A DNA stretch of 64,000 nucleotides, taken from the NCBI RefSeq assembly GCF_008932115.1, contig NZ_CP044543.1, forward strand, positions 682,001 through 746,000, written 5' to 3'. Position 1 is the first letter of the stretch; each line of letters starts with the position of its first letter. Below, piece after piece: positions 52,259 through 61,705 of the stretch. This stretch comes from Bradyrhizobium betae (GTDB lineage: Bacteria; Pseudomonadota; Alphaproteobacteria; Rhizobiales; Xanthobacteraceae). The position numbers and the translations under genes were made by a program. The notes below the pieces were generated by a model, which did not search any database, was not told where the DNA came from, and worked only from the letters and a program-made list of their open reading frames with translations.

Positions 52259-53448
52259 CGAACCGTGCTCCACTGCACCACCGGTCGTGCCGCCTCCCAC
52301 GACCGGAAGCGGCCGAGCGGCGCGGCGTGCGCAATCTCGACCCGCATCAGCTCGCCGCCATGGCGCTGGTGCAACTCGCCGAGCAGCGCCTCCGTTTCCA
52401 GCGTCACTGAATGAGCGACGAGGCGCGTACCGGGCGCGAGCAGCGGCCAGACGGCATCGAACATCGCGCCATCGAGGCCACCGCCAATAAAGACGGCATC
52501 CGGTGCCTCCAGCGCTGCAAGGGCCTCGGGCGCTTTCCCGGCAATGACGCTGACACGATGCGCCAATCCGAACGCCGCCGCATTGCTACGGATATTCCCG
52601 ACACGATCCTCGCGCGCCTCGATTGCGGTCGCTGTCCCGCCGCACAGCGCCCACTCCACCGAGATCGAGCCCGAGCCGGCGCCGATGTCCCACAGCCGCT
52701 CACCCGGGCGCGGCGCCAACGCCGAGAGCGCGAGTGCGCGCACCGGCCGCTTGGTGATCTGGCCGTCGTGGACGAAGAGATCGTCCGGCAGTCCCGAGTT
52801 GCGGGGAATGCCCTGAGTTCCCCTCGCCAGCAGCGCGACCGCAACCAGTTTCTCCGAAAGATCATCTGCAAAGAGGTCGACGCGATGCTGGTCGATGCTT
52901 TCGCGTGGACCGCCAAGCGCAGCGAGAGTCCACAGGAGCGAAGAGCCCCACCCGCGCTCCGTCAGCCATTTCGCGAGATCGCCGACTGCCGCTGCGTCGC
53001 GCACCAGACAGATGATGCGTGCGTCTTTCGCCAGATGCGGCACCAACCGCTCGAACGGGGCGGCATGAAGCCCAAGACACGCGACCGATTCGAGACGCCA
53101 GCCAAGCCGCGCAGCAGCGAGCGAGAATGTCGAGGGACCCGGATACGCGATCCATTCGTCGCTATGGAGCTTCTCGGCAAGGCTCGCGCCGGCGCCATAC
53201 CAGAACGGATCGCCGGAGGCGAGCACGGCGGTTGGCCGGCCACGGCGGCTCAGCACGATTTCCGCATCGAACGGCACCGGCCAAGGGCGACCGCGGCCGG
53301 TCAGGCCGGCGAGCGCCAGATGCCGCTCGCCGCCGAACACGGTTTCGGCATCGTCGAGCGCCTTTCGGCTTGCCTCGGACAGCCCGGCAAGGCCATCTTC
53401 GCCGATACCGATGATGGTCAGCCAGGGATCAGCCAAGGAACTAGCCAT
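52255..53448 (-). CDS. cobL: precorrin-6Y C5,15-methyltransferase (decarboxylating)
   Basis: 397 residues, a fusion of a CbiE-like methylase (residues 1 to about 205: WLTIIGIGEDGLAGLSEASR, KALDDAETVFGGERHLALAG, VLASGDPFWYGAGASLAEKL, WIAYPGPSTFSLAAARLGWR) and a CbiT-like Rossmann methylase (LALSALAPRPGERLWDIGAG, SGSISVEWAL, PDAVFIGGGLDGAMFDAVWP). It methylates C-5 and C-15 and decarboxylates the C-12 acetate. Start at 53448: its ATG overlaps the cobK ATG on the other strand in the shared tetramer CATG, so no promoter can lie between them. Confidence 0.96.
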   Translation of the reverse strand: MASSLADPWLTIIGIGEDGLAGLSEASRKALDDAETVFGGERHLALAGLTGRGRPWPVPFDAEIVLSRRGRPTAVLASGDPFWYGAGASLAEKLHSDEWIAYPGPSTFSLAAARLGWRLESVACLGLHAAPFERLVPHLAKDARIICLVRDAAAVGDLAKWLTERGWGSSLLWTLAALGGPRESIDQHRVDLFADDLSEKLVAVALLARGTQGIPRNSGLPDDLFVHDGQITKRPVRALALSALAPRPGERLWDIGAGSGSISVEWALCGGTATAIEAREDRVGNIRSNAAAFGLAHRVSVIAGKAPEALAALEAPDAVFIGGGLDGAMFDAVWPLLAPGTRLVAHSVTLETEALLGELHQRHGGELMRVEIAHAAPLGRFRSWEAARPVVQWSTVR

Positions 53449-54193
53449 GAACCGCGCCCTCATTCTGGGCGGAATTGCCGATGCGAGCCTGCTCGCCGCG
53501 GCGATCGCGCGCGCGGGCATTGATGCCGTCTATTCCTATGGCGGCCGCACACGCGCGCCTGCCGACCAACCGCTGCCGATCCGCATCGGCGGCTTCGGTG
53601 GCGTGAGTGGGCTCTCCGACTACATTCGCGGTGAAGGCATCACGCATGTGATCGACGCGACGCATCCCTTTGCCGCCGAGATGAGCCGTCATGCGGTCGA
53701 TGCGTGCACGGAGACCGGAACTCCGCTGCTGGCGCTGGAGCGCGCGCCCTGGACGAGGGCGCCCGGCGACACCTGGATCGAGGTCGCCGACGTCAATGCC
53801 GCCGTCGCCGCGCTGCCTGAGGCGCCGGCAAAAGTATTCCTCGCCATCGGCCGCCAGCACATTGCGCCATTCGCGGCCAAACCCCAGCACGCCTACACAC
53901 TGCGTTTCGTCGATCCGCCCGAGGCCGCGCTGCCCTTCCCGGCCGACGTGATCGTGTCGCGCGGACCATTCACCTTCGACGGCGAACTGCAGATGATGCG
54001 CACGCGCGGCATTGCCTGGATCGTCGCCCGCAATTCCGGCGGCGACGGTGCGCGTGCCAAGATCGACGCGGCCCGCATGCTCGGCCTGCCCGTGATCATG
54101 ATCGCGCGGCCACGATTGCCCGAACGATTGCGGGTCGAGAGCGTGGCGGAGGTCATGCAGTGGCTCGGTCATCGGACCTGCCTCGGCGCATAG
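53447..54193 (+). CDS. cobK: precorrin-6A reductase
   Basis: 248 residues: RALILGGIADASLLAAAIAR, YSYGGRTRAPADQPLPIRIG, GGFGGVSGLSDYIRGEGITH, VIDATHPFAAEMSRHAVDA, and VIVSRGPFTFDGELQMMRTR. All are CobK/CbiJ motifs (G-G-x-x-x-A; D-A-T-H-P-F-A). NADPH-dependent reduction of precorrin-6A to dihydroprecorrin-6. It is the only plus-strand gene inside the cob cluster. Its start shares CATG with cobL and its 3' end overlaps the cobJ 3' end by 25 bases, so the gene is wholly antisense to a cobJ-cobL read-through transcript. Confidence 0.95.
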   Translation: MNRALILGGIADASLLAAAIARAGIDAVYSYGGRTRAPADQPLPIRIGGFGGVSGLSDYIRGEGITHVIDATHPFAAEMSRHAVDACTETGTPLLALERAPWTRAPGDTWIEVADVNAAVAALPEAPAKVFLAIGRQHIAPFAAKPQHAYTLRFVDPPEAALPFPADVIVSRGPFTFDGELQMMRTRGIAWIVARNSGGDGARAKIDAARMLGLPVIMIARPRLPERLRVESVAEVMQWLGHRTCLGA

Positions 54194-54903
54194 ACCCAGC
54201 GGCCGACACGGCGTGTCTGCGCGTTGCAGACAATCACGAGCGTACGCATGTCGGCCATCTCTGGCGTTGCGTCGTTCAGTATCACGGTCTCGATTGTCTC
54301 GTCAGCGGCACTGACCGCGCGGGCGAAGATCACCAGGTGCTCGCCGCAGCCGGCTTCTTTCAACACGGCGAGCGCGCGGACAAATCCTTCCGGCCGGCTC
54401 GCTGAACGCGGATTGTACATCGCAATGGCAAAATCGGCTTCGGCGGCAAGCCGCAGACGCTTCTCGATCACCGCCCATGGCTTGAGATTATCCGACAGAT
54501 TGATCGCGCAGAAATCATGCCCAAGCGGCGCCCCGGCGCGGGCGGCCGCCGCCAGCATCGCGGTGATGCCCGGCAGCACGCGAATGGGAAGCTCCCGCCA
54601 TTGCGGCGCTTGTTCGAGCGCCTCGAACACGGCCGCGGCCATCGCGAACACCCCGGGGTCGCCGGAGGACACGACCACGACCTGCCCGCCTTCGGCGGCA
54701 AGCCGCAACGCCTCGCTCGCGCGTTGCAGTTCCTCGCGATTGTCGGATGGGCGCAAGTTGAGACCAGGGCGCGGCGGCACGCGCGCGACATAGGGCGCAT
54801 AACCCAGAATGTCGGTCGCAGCCGCAAGCGCGGCGGAGACCTCGGGCGTCACCAGGGCATCGCTGCCCGGCCCGAGGCCCGCGATGGTCAGCGTGCCCGT
54901 CAT
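54169..54903 (-). CDS. cobJ: precorrin-3B C17-methyltransferase
   Basis: 244 residues: GTLTIAGLGPGSDALVTPEV at the start, VVVVSSGDPGVFAMAAAVFE, VLPGITAMLAAAARAGAPLG-HDFCAINLSD and FAIAMYNPRSASRPEGFVRA. The G-H-D-F-C-x-I-x-L-S-D and Y-N-P-x-S motifs are CobJ/CbiH-specific. It methylates C-17 with ring contraction. Start at 54903 (MTGTL); overlaps cobI by 4 bases. Stop overlaps cobK convergently. Confidence 0.96.
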   Translation of the reverse strand: MTGTLTIAGLGPGSDALVTPEVSAALAAATDILGYAPYVARVPPRPGLNLRPSDNREELQRASEALRLAAEGGQVVVVSSGDPGVFAMAAAVFEALEQAPQWRELPIRVLPGITAMLAAAARAGAPLGHDFCAINLSDNLKPWAVIEKRLRLAAEADFAIAMYNPRSASRPEGFVRALAVLKEAGCGEHLVIFARAVSAADETIETVILNDATPEMADMRTLVIVCNAQTRRVGRWVYAPRQVR

Positions 54904-55631
54904 TCGGCGGCGTCCGGACGCCGGCCCTTGCCGTGCACGAGCACGATCGCGAAGTAAGGACAATCGGCGGCATCGATCTCGGCAAGACGCACCACGCGCT
55001 CGCCCGGCATGGTGCCGCGCTCGACCAGCCAGGCGTCATCGAGCCGGCCGGCGCAGGCGAGCGCGCGGCGTACCTTTGCGAGATTACGCCCGGTCTTCAT
55101 GATCACGAGCGCATCGGAATCGCGCATGCGGCGTTCGAGCTCGCCTTCGGGAAGCGTGCCCATCAGCACCGTCGTCACGTCGTCGCCGAGCGCGATCGGT
55201 TGTCCCACGCCATTCCAGCAGCCGACCATGCCAGGAATGCCGGCAATCACCTCGAGCTCGACCCGGCCTTGCAGGCGCGTGTGCAGATGCATGAAGGAGC
55301 CGTAGAAATAGGGATCACCCTCGCAGAGCACGACGACGTCGACCGCGCGCGCCAATCTCGCCAGGCGCTCGGCCCATTCGTCGTAAAAGCCGGCCAGCAG
55401 CCGGACGTAGTCGGGACTGTCGAACGCAATTTCCGTCGTAACAGGATATTCCATGGGATATTCGGTGATGTCGGCCGCCAGCATACCCTCGACGATGCGC
55501 CGCGCCTGCCCGGGCCTGCCCTTCTTGCGGAAATAGGCGACATGCTGCGCGCCGCGCACCGTGCGGTCGGCGCGCACGCTCATCAGATCCGGATCGCCAG
55601 GGCCGAGACCGCAACAGATGATGCGTCCCAT
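54900..55631 (-). CDS. cobI: precorrin-2 C20-methyltransferase
   Basis: 243 residues: IICCGLGPGDPDLMSVRADR, VVVLCEGDPYFYGSFMHLHT, VELEVIAGIPGMVGCWNGVG-QPIALGDD and DALVIMKTGRNLAKVRRAL. The C-E-G-D-P-x-F-Y-G-S and M-K-x-G-R-x motifs identify CobI/CbiL. It methylates C-20 of precorrin-2. Start at 55631 (MGRIICC). Two bases separate its start codon from the cobH stop. Confidence 0.96.
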   Translation of the reverse strand: MGRIICCGLGPGDPDLMSVRADRTVRGAQHVAYFRKKGRPGQARRIVEGMLAADITEYPMEYPVTTEIAFDSPDYVRLLAGFYDEWAERLARLARAVDVVVLCEGDPYFYGSFMHLHTRLQGRVELEVIAGIPGMVGCWNGVGQPIALGDDVTTVLMGTLPEGELERRMRDSDALVIMKTGRNLAKVRRALACAGRLDDAWLVERGTMPGERVVRLAEIDAADCPYFAIVLVHGKGRRPDAAE

Positions 55632-55633
55632 GG

Positions 55634-56263
55634 CTACTCGCTCCGGCTCGCCAGCGCGTTCACGGCGGCAACGGTCATCGCCGAGCCGCCGAGACGGCCC
55701 TCGACCGTCAGGGCGGCGACCTTCGGATCGGCCATCAGCGCCGCCTTGGATTCGGCTGCGCCGACGAAGCCGACCGGGCAACCGATGATCGCCGCGGGCC
55801 GCGGGCAATCCGGGTCATCCAGCATGTTGAGCAGATGAAACAGCGCGGTCGGCGCGTTGCCGATCGCGACGATCGCACCGCCCAGATGCGGCCGCCACAG
55901 CTCCAGCGCCGCTGCCGAGCGGGTGTTGCGCATGGATTGCGCGAGCGCCGGAACGGCTTCGTCGCCCAGCGTACAGATGACGGCGTTGGCCGCAGGCAAT
56001 CTCGCGCGTGTAATTCCTTCCGAGACCATGCGCGCGTCGCACAAGATCGGCGCGCCCTTCTGCAAGGCCGCGCGCGCAATGGTCGCCATGCCTGATGTGA
56101 AACGGATATGTGCCTCCAGGCCGACCATGCCGGCGGCGTGGATCATCCGCACCACGACCTGCTCCTCATCCGCCGTGAAGCGCGCAAGATCCGCCTCGGC
56201 CCGGATGGTCGCAAAGGATTGCCGGTAGATCGCCGCACCATCGGTTTCGTAGACGTGCGGCAT
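55634..56263 (-). CDS. cobH: precorrin-8X methylmutase
   Basis: 209 residues: MPHVYETDGAAIYRQSFATI, VVVRMIHAAGMVGLEAHIRF with the catalytic His (R-M-I-H-A), GAPILCDARMVSEGITRARL and AAIIGCPVGFVGAAESKAAL. All are CobH/CbiC signatures. It moves the methyl from C-11 to C-12 to yield hydrogenobyrinic acid. Start at 56263 overlaps the cobG stop (ATGA). Confidence 0.96.
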   Translation of the reverse strand: MPHVYETDGAAIYRQSFATIRAEADLARFTADEEQVVVRMIHAAGMVGLEAHIRFTSGMATIARAALQKGAPILCDARMVSEGITRARLPAANAVICTLGDEAVPALAQSMRNTRSAAALELWRPHLGGAIVAIGNAPTALFHLLNMLDDPDCPRPAAIIGCPVGFVGAAESKAALMADPKVAALTVEGRLGGSAMTVAAVNALASRSE

Positions 56264-57426
56264 CAGTGCCCTCCGACCAGGATGGAGGGATCGCTGACGA
56301 TATCGGCGCCGTTGAGCCCACGCAGGACGGGCTCGTCGCGCGTCGAGCCGCCGCGGACGAGGTCGAAGCCGGCGCTGGTCGCCACTAGCGTCACCGCGGA
56401 CGCGCCGGAACGGGCGCAGCCCTTGGCGCAGCCGGAGACGTGCAGCCGCGTGTCGAGCGCGATGCGCGGCGCGAGCGCCGCCGCCAGCGCCCGCGTGTCG
56501 GCGTGGGCCTCGCGGCAGCGCGGCGCGCCGCTGCAGGCAATGACGCGTAGCGCCGGATCGAAGGGTTCGGTGATGAGGCCCGCCCCGCTCGGCATCTCGC
56601 GCTTGCCCTCGCTCAGCACCATCCGCCACGGCGTCATGCGCAGCGCATGACCGCAGCCGGAGAATTGATGCAGCGTCGTGTGCAGCATCTGTCCGAACGC
56701 AACGCCGACCAGGGCGCCGTGCGGATAGTGCCCAGGCCGCGACGCGGCCATCACGGGAGCAGGCTCGGTCTCGCCGTCCAATGCCTGGGGCAACGCCGCG
56801 CCGGCCGCGATGTGCGCCGCCATGCGCCCTCGCCCGCCCTTCGCGCCGCCGGAGGCGATGAACCAAGAAGCGAATGCGAGCGCGGTGCTCACGACCTCTC
56901 CACGCCCAACGGAACGGCCAAGCTTTGCGCCGTCGGCCCGTACCAGCAGACGGCCGTCCCGGTCGCGTTCGATGCGCACGTCGGCGGAATCGCCGGCGAG
57001 CACGCGCGATTTTCCGTCATCGATGGCGAAGCCGAATTTGGTGGGAAGCTCGAGCGCGCTGTCCGCCAGCGCTTCCTCGAGTTCCGCGGCAAGCGCCTGC
57101 GTCTCGTCGCCGGAGTTCCAGAACGGCGTCACCAGGATGTTGCGCCGGGCTTCGATGGCGGTGTCGGGATCGAGCAGCCTCAGCAATGCAAGTCCATCGA
57201 GCAGCCGGCGATGGCTCTGTTCGGTCACGCCCCTGATCTGGAGATTGGCGCGGCTGGTCACATCGACGAGGCCATTGCCGTAGCGTTCGGCGAGCTCGGC
57301 AAGCCCGGCGACCTGCCCGGCTTCGAGACGACCGCCGAACGGACGCACGCGGACCACGAGCCCGTCGCCCGATTGCATCGGGCGCAGTGCACCAGGACAC
57401 CAGCCCTTCACCGAAGCCGCGCTCAT
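56263..57426 (-). CDS. cobG: precorrin-3B synthase (oxygen-dependent)
   Basis: 387 residues of the nitrite/sulfite reductase ferredoxin-like fold: GDGLVVRVRPFGGRLEAGQV, VDVTSRANLQIRGVTEQSHR in the first half, and the cluster-binding cysteines in CSGAPRCREAHADTRAL and VSGCAKGCARSGASAVTLV (C-x5-C ... C-x3-C). CobG uses O2 to hydroxylate C-20 and form the gamma-lactone, so this cluster makes B12 by the aerobic route. Overlaps cobN by 4 bases. Confidence 0.95.
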   Translation of the reverse strand: MSAASVKGWCPGALRPMQSGDGLVVRVRPFGGRLEAGQVAGLAELAERYGNGLVDVTSRANLQIRGVTEQSHRRLLDGLALLRLLDPDTAIEARRNILVTPFWNSGDETQALAAELEEALADSALELPTKFGFAIDDGKSRVLAGDSADVRIERDRDGRLLVRADGAKLGRSVGRGEVVSTALAFASWFIASGGAKGGRGRMAAHIAAGAALPQALDGETEPAPVMAASRPGHYPHGALVGVAFGQMLHTTLHQFSGCGHALRMTPWRMVLSEGKREMPSGAGLITEPFDPALRVIACSGAPRCREAHADTRALAAALAPRIALDTRLHVSGCAKGCARSGASAVTLVATSAGFDLVRGGSTRDEPVLRGLNGADIVSDPSILVGGH

Positions 57427-60400
57427 GACGCCTCCCGCAATGCAGCCGCGATCGAATTGCGCCGCGTTCGCCAGAGCGAGGCGTCGTGCAGGCGCGCGAA
57501 GCAGCTTTCCATTGCGGCGAGCGCCGCCGGATTCTCGCGGGCCATGAAGGCGCGAACATCGGCATCGCCGAGCGTCGCATCGTAATAGAGATCGAACAGA
57601 TGCGGCGGCACGGCGTCGGCCAGGTGGGCAAAAGCGGCCATGTGCTCCAGCGTTGCCGTGATCTCGGCGGCGCCGCGAAAACCGTGGCGCATCATGCCGG
57701 CGATCCAGCCCGGATGGGCCGCGCGCGCGCGAACGACACGGGAGATTTCCTCGGTCAGCGTCCGTGCATGCGGCCGCTCGGGCCGCGTCGTATCGAGGTG
57801 ATAGAGCGACGGCGCCGTTCCGCCGAGATGCACGGCTGCCGCCGCAATGCCGGCTTCATGCGCGGCATAGTCGGCGGCAAGCAGCAGATCGGTTTCCGGC
57901 AAATCCTGAACGTGCACGAAGGCGTCGGCAGACGTGAGTCGCGCCTCGATGCCGGCGCGATCGGGCTTGATCTCACCATCGGCGGAGAACGCCCAGGACG
58001 ATGCCGACAGCCAGGCCTCGCCGGCTGCATCGCGGGTCTCGGGCGTGAAGGCATCGGGGATCGCCGAGAGGCCGACACCATATTGTCCCGGCCGCGGCGC
58101 GAACACGCGGGAGGCGCGGTGGCGATAGGGATTTTCATCACCCTCCTCCTCGCGGCCCGCGAGCGCCTCGGCAGCGGCCTCGAACAATTGCGCAAGGCTG
58201 GAGAAGACATCGCGGAACAGGCCCGACACGCGCAGCGTCACGTCGATCCGGGGGCGGCCGAGTTCGGCCGGCGCGATGATGTGGTAACCGGTGACGCGGC
58301 CGGAGGCGTGGTCCCAGCGCGGCGCAAGCCCAGCCAGATGCAGCGCCATGGCGAATTCCTCGCCCGCGGTGCGCATCGTCGCCGAGCCCCAGAGATCGAC
58401 GACGAGCCCTTTCGGCCAGTCGCCATGATCCTGCAAATGACGACGCAGCAATTCTTCGGCGAGCTTGATGCCCTGCGCGTGCGCCGACGGCGTCGGCACG
58501 GCGCGCGGGTCAACGGCAAACAGATTGCGCCCGGTCGGCAGCACGTCCTGGCGCCCGCGATAGGGCGAGCCCGACGGTCCCGGCGCGACGCGCTGGCCGG
58601 CCAGCGCGGCCCGCAGCGCGTCCCGCTCCGCGTCGCCGCAGGAGCCGCGGCCGAACACGTGCAGGCCGTCGCCGAACTGGCTTTCCTTGAGATCGCAGAC
58701 GAAACGATCGATCCGCGGGATCGCCTCGGCCGGTGCGGCCGAGGCATCCAGACCAAGATCGTCTTCAAGACCCGCCGCGCGCGCCTCGTCACGGATCGCG
58801 GCGATCAATCGTTGGCGACGCGCGGGGTCGAGACCATCGGCCGTCGAATATTCGTCGAGGAGCTGTTCGAGACGGCGGAGGCTCTCCGGCACCGCAGACG
58901 CTGCGAGCGGCGGCGGCAGATGGCCGATGGTGATAGCTCCGATGCGCCGCTTGGCCTGCGCGGCCTCGCCGGGATCGTTGACGATGAAGGGATAGATGAC
59001 GGGCACATCGCCGATCAGGGCTTCCGGCCAGCAGCTCGATGACAGCGCCACGGATTTCCCGGGCAGCCATTCCAGCGTGCCATGCGCGCCCATGTGCACG
59101 AGCGCGTCGCAGCGCTGTTCCCGGAGCCAGAGATAGAACGCGACATAGGCGTGGCGCGGCGTGCGGGCGAGATCGTGATAGTCGCCATCCCGCGTCGTCG
59201 TATCGCCGCGCTCGGGCTGGACCGCGATGGTGGATCGGCCGCAAGGGATCGCGGCGAAATGGAATGCGCCATCGCGGCAGCCCGGATCGTTCTCCGGAGC
59301 ACCCCAGGCTTGCGCGAGATCATCCTGCAGGCCTTGCGGCAGGCGCGAGAGCGCTACGCGATACTCAGCGACACTCCAGGTCAAGTTTCGCTTCAGCAAC
59401 GTCTTGCCAAGTGCCGGAACGGGCGCGACATCGAATCCGGCCGCAGCGAGATCGGAGAGCAACGCCTCGACCGACGCCAGCGCATCCAGGCCAACCGCAT
59501 GCGCGATCTGGTGCGGGCGTCCCGGATAGTTCGACAGCACGATCGCCAGCCGCTTGTCGCCGGCGGGCGTCTCTGCGAGCCGTCGCCAGGCCGCGACGCG
59601 CGCGGCGACAGCTTCCACGCGTTCGTCATCGGCTTGATGGGCAAGGTGCGAGAATTGCAGGTCGGGATCGCGCATCCCGGCCGATTTGAAGCTGACCACG
59701 CCCGCGAACAGGCGGCCGTCGACCTCGGGCAGCACCACATGCATCGCAAGATCGCCCGGCGACAGACCGCGCAGCGAACTCGCCCAGTCATCGCGCCGTG
59801 CCGTGGAGAGCGCGACCTGGAACACCGGACAGGATGCGGCATCGAACGGCGTCGAGCCGTCGTCACCCAGCGCCGAGAACGCGGTCGCATTGACGATCGC
59901 AGCCGGAGGATTTGTCGCAAGATGCGCCCGCAGCCAATCCGCAACCCCTGGGGCCTTCAACGAGGTGACGAACACGCCGTAGGCATCAATCCCCTTCTTG
60001 CGCAACGCGGCGATCAGGGCATCGACCGGGCCGGTATCCGCGGCGGTGAGATAGGAGCGATAGAACGTCACGAGCGCGCGTGGCTTCGCGCCGCTCGCCG
60101 GCGTTGCCGCGATGACGCCGCGCGCGGGATCGTAAAAACCCATCTCGGGAACGGTCGTCTCGCCGACGACCGGTCCAGCATAGAGCCCCGAAGCCAGCGC
60201 GAGCTGCGCGATCGCGGCTTGAGCCGCGACAGGACCGCCGGTGTCGCACAGCACCTTCAGCCGCCGCAGCGTCGAGACCGGCAAGGTCGAATATGCGTCG
60301 AGCCGTGTATCGTCGCGGCCATCGGCCGGCAGCGCGGCGAGCACGATCCCACGATCCTTCGCGAGTTGCTGAAGAGCCGCGAGACCATACGACCAATAGG

Positions 60401-60671
60401 ACTCGCCGCCGATCAGGCGCACCAGAATGCCGCGCGCCTGCGCCAGGGTGCGCTCGACATAGGTGTCGACCGACAGCGGATGGCGCAGCTCCGAAAGATT
60501 GGCGAGCCGCAGCGACGGCAGGCTGTCACGGCCGCGCCGCCAGCCGGCCGCGAACGCGGCCAGATCGGAATCCGAATACGAGAGCACCACGAGATCGGCC
60601 GCGTCCTGGCCGATGTCCCTTGGCGTCGCAGTCTCCTCGAGACCGCGGCTCTCGCGGAAGACGACGTGCAT
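57423..60671 (-). CDS. cobN: cobaltochelatase large subunit
   Basis: 1082 residues, shorter than the about 1275 of the Pseudomonas denitrificans protein. Visible conserved segments: VVLSYSDSDLAAFAAGWRRG at the N-terminus, IVLSNYPGRPHQIAHAVGLD, AYVAFYLWLREQRCDALVHM then GAHGTLEWLPGKSVALSSSC (the H-M-G-x-H-G-x-x-E-W-L-P-G-K hallmark), GRNLFAVDPRAVPTP and MRHGFRGAAEITATLEHMAA near the end. With CobS and CobT (the AAA+ subunits, not in this window) it inserts Co2+ into hydrogenobyrinic acid a,c-diamide using ATP. The last base of its stop is shared with cobW ATGA-style packing. Confidence 0.96.
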   Translation of the reverse strand: MHVVFRESRGLEETATPRDIGQDAADLVVLSYSDSDLAAFAAGWRRGRDSLPSLRLANLSELRHPLSVDTYVERTLAQARGILVRLIGGESYWSYGLAALQQLAKDRGIVLAALPADGRDDTRLDAYSTLPVSTLRRLKVLCDTGGPVAAQAAIAQLALASGLYAGPVVGETTVPEMGFYDPARGVIAATPASGAKPRALVTFYRSYLTAADTGPVDALIAALRKKGIDAYGVFVTSLKAPGVADWLRAHLATNPPAAIVNATAFSALGDDGSTPFDAASCPVFQVALSTARRDDWASSLRGLSPGDLAMHVVLPEVDGRLFAGVVSFKSAGMRDPDLQFSHLAHQADDERVEAVAARVAAWRRLAETPAGDKRLAIVLSNYPGRPHQIAHAVGLDALASVEALLSDLAAAGFDVAPVPALGKTLLKRNLTWSVAEYRVALSRLPQGLQDDLAQAWGAPENDPGCRDGAFHFAAIPCGRSTIAVQPERGDTTTRDGDYHDLARTPRHAYVAFYLWLREQRCDALVHMGAHGTLEWLPGKSVALSSSCWPEALIGDVPVIYPFIVNDPGEAAQAKRRIGAITIGHLPPPLAASAVPESLRRLEQLLDEYSTADGLDPARRQRLIAAIRDEARAAGLEDDLGLDASAAPAEAIPRIDRFVCDLKESQFGDGLHVFGRGSCGDAERDALRAALAGQRVAPGPSGSPYRGRQDVLPTGRNLFAVDPRAVPTPSAHAQGIKLAEELLRRHLQDHGDWPKGLVVDLWGSATMRTAGEEFAMALHLAGLAPRWDHASGRVTGYHIIAPAELGRPRIDVTLRVSGLFRDVFSSLAQLFEAAAEALAGREEEGDENPYRHRASRVFAPRPGQYGVGLSAIPDAFTPETRDAAGEAWLSASSWAFSADGEIKPDRAGIEARLTSADAFVHVQDLPETDLLLAADYAAHEAGIAAAAVHLGGTAPSLYHLDTTRPERPHARTLTEEISRVVRARAAHPGWIAGMMRHGFRGAAEITATLEHMAAFAHLADAVPPHLFDLYYDATLGDADVRAFMARENPAALAAMESCFARLHDASLWRTRRNSIAAALREAS

Positions 60672-61705
60672 CAGACACCAAGTCCCGCTTTGATCGCGGC
60701 CTCGTCGATATCGCCGTGCTCGCCGATCACAACGAGCTTCGACTGCCTGCTGCCCGCGCCCCAGGGCTTGTCGAACTGGTGGCGCACGCGCTCGCCGACC
60801 GCTTGCAGCAACAGGCGCATCGGCTTGCCTTCCACTGCGATATAGCCCTTGACGCGCAGCACGTTCTGCTCGCGCGACAGACGCTGCACCGAGGCGACCA
60901 GTGCGTCGATGTCGGTGACTTCAGGAAGATCGATCACGACGGAGGCGAAATCATCATGCTCGTGATCCTCCTCGCCGTCATGATGCGAGGGGCGTGCGGA
61001 AAGATCATTCTCCGCGGCAGCGCCGAGACCGAGGATCACGCGGGCATCGATCGCGCCGTCGGTGACGGAGAGCATCGGCACGCGGCGCGGCATCTCGGCG
61101 GTGATCACAGCCCTGGCGGCTTCGAGTCCCGCCGCGCCGGCAAGATCGGCCTTGGTCAGCAGAACGATATCCGCACAGGCGATCTGGTCCTCGAACACTT
61201 CCGACAGCGGCGTCTCGTGATCGAGATTTTCGTCCGCCGCGCGCTGCGCTTCGACCGCATCCGGATCGGGTGCGAAGCGACCCGCCGCCACGGCCTCGGC
61301 ATCGGCCAGCGCAATCACGCCGTCGACGGTGATGCGCGAGCGGATCTCCGGCCAGTCGAACGCCTTGAGCAGCGGCTTCGGCAGTGCCAGGCCCGAGGTC
61401 TCGATCAGGATGTGATCGGGCCGCACCGGACGCGCCAGCAGCTTCTCCATGGTCGGAATGAAATCATCGGCGACGGTGCAGCAGATGCAGCCATTGGCGA
61501 GCTCGATGATGTTGTCTTCCGGGCAATTGGCATCTGCACAGGACTTCAGGATCTCACCGTCGACGCCCTCGCTGCCGAACTCGTTGACGAGCACGGCGAG
61601 CTTCCTGCCGTCAGGGTTTGCGAGCAGGTGCTGGATCAGCGTCGTCTTGCCGGAACCGAGGAAACCCGTGACCACCGTCACCGGAACCTTTGCGAGCGAA
61701 TTCAT
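60671..61705 (-). CDS. cobW: CobW GTPase, metal chaperone (COG0523)
   Basis: 344 residues. P-loop VTVVTGFLGSGKTTLIQHLL at residues about 8-27, the metal motif ANGCICCTVADDFIPTMEKL (C-x-C-C), LIETSGLALPKPLLKAF, and NKxD-type VVLLTKADLAGAAGLEAARA. A His/acid-rich stretch SHHDGEEDHEHDDF lies before the C-terminal domain (REQNVLRVKGYIAVEGKPMR). CobW is thought to deliver cobalt to the CobNST chelatase. Stop overlaps cobN start; start overlaps the DUF1636 stop. Confidence 0.95.
   Translation of the reverse strand: MNSLAKVPVTVVTGFLGSGKTTLIQHLLANPDGRKLAVLVNEFGSEGVDGEILKSCADANCPEDNIIELANGCICCTVADDFIPTMEKLLARPVRPDHILIETSGLALPKPLLKAFDWPEIRSRITVDGVIALADAEAVAAGRFAPDPDAVEAQRAADENLDHETPLSEVFEDQIACADIVLLTKADLAGAAGLEAARAVITAEMPRRVPMLSVTDGAIDARVILGLGAAAENDLSARPSHHDGEEDHEHDDFASVVIDLPEVTDIDALVASVQRLSREQNVLRVKGYIAVEGKPMRLLLQAVGERVRHQFDKPWGAGSRQSKLVVIGEHGDIDEAAIKAGLGV

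Noticed and set aside
59082..60845. 587-codon plus-strand ORF opposite cobN
   Set aside because: Shadow of cobN with Arg-rich random composition.
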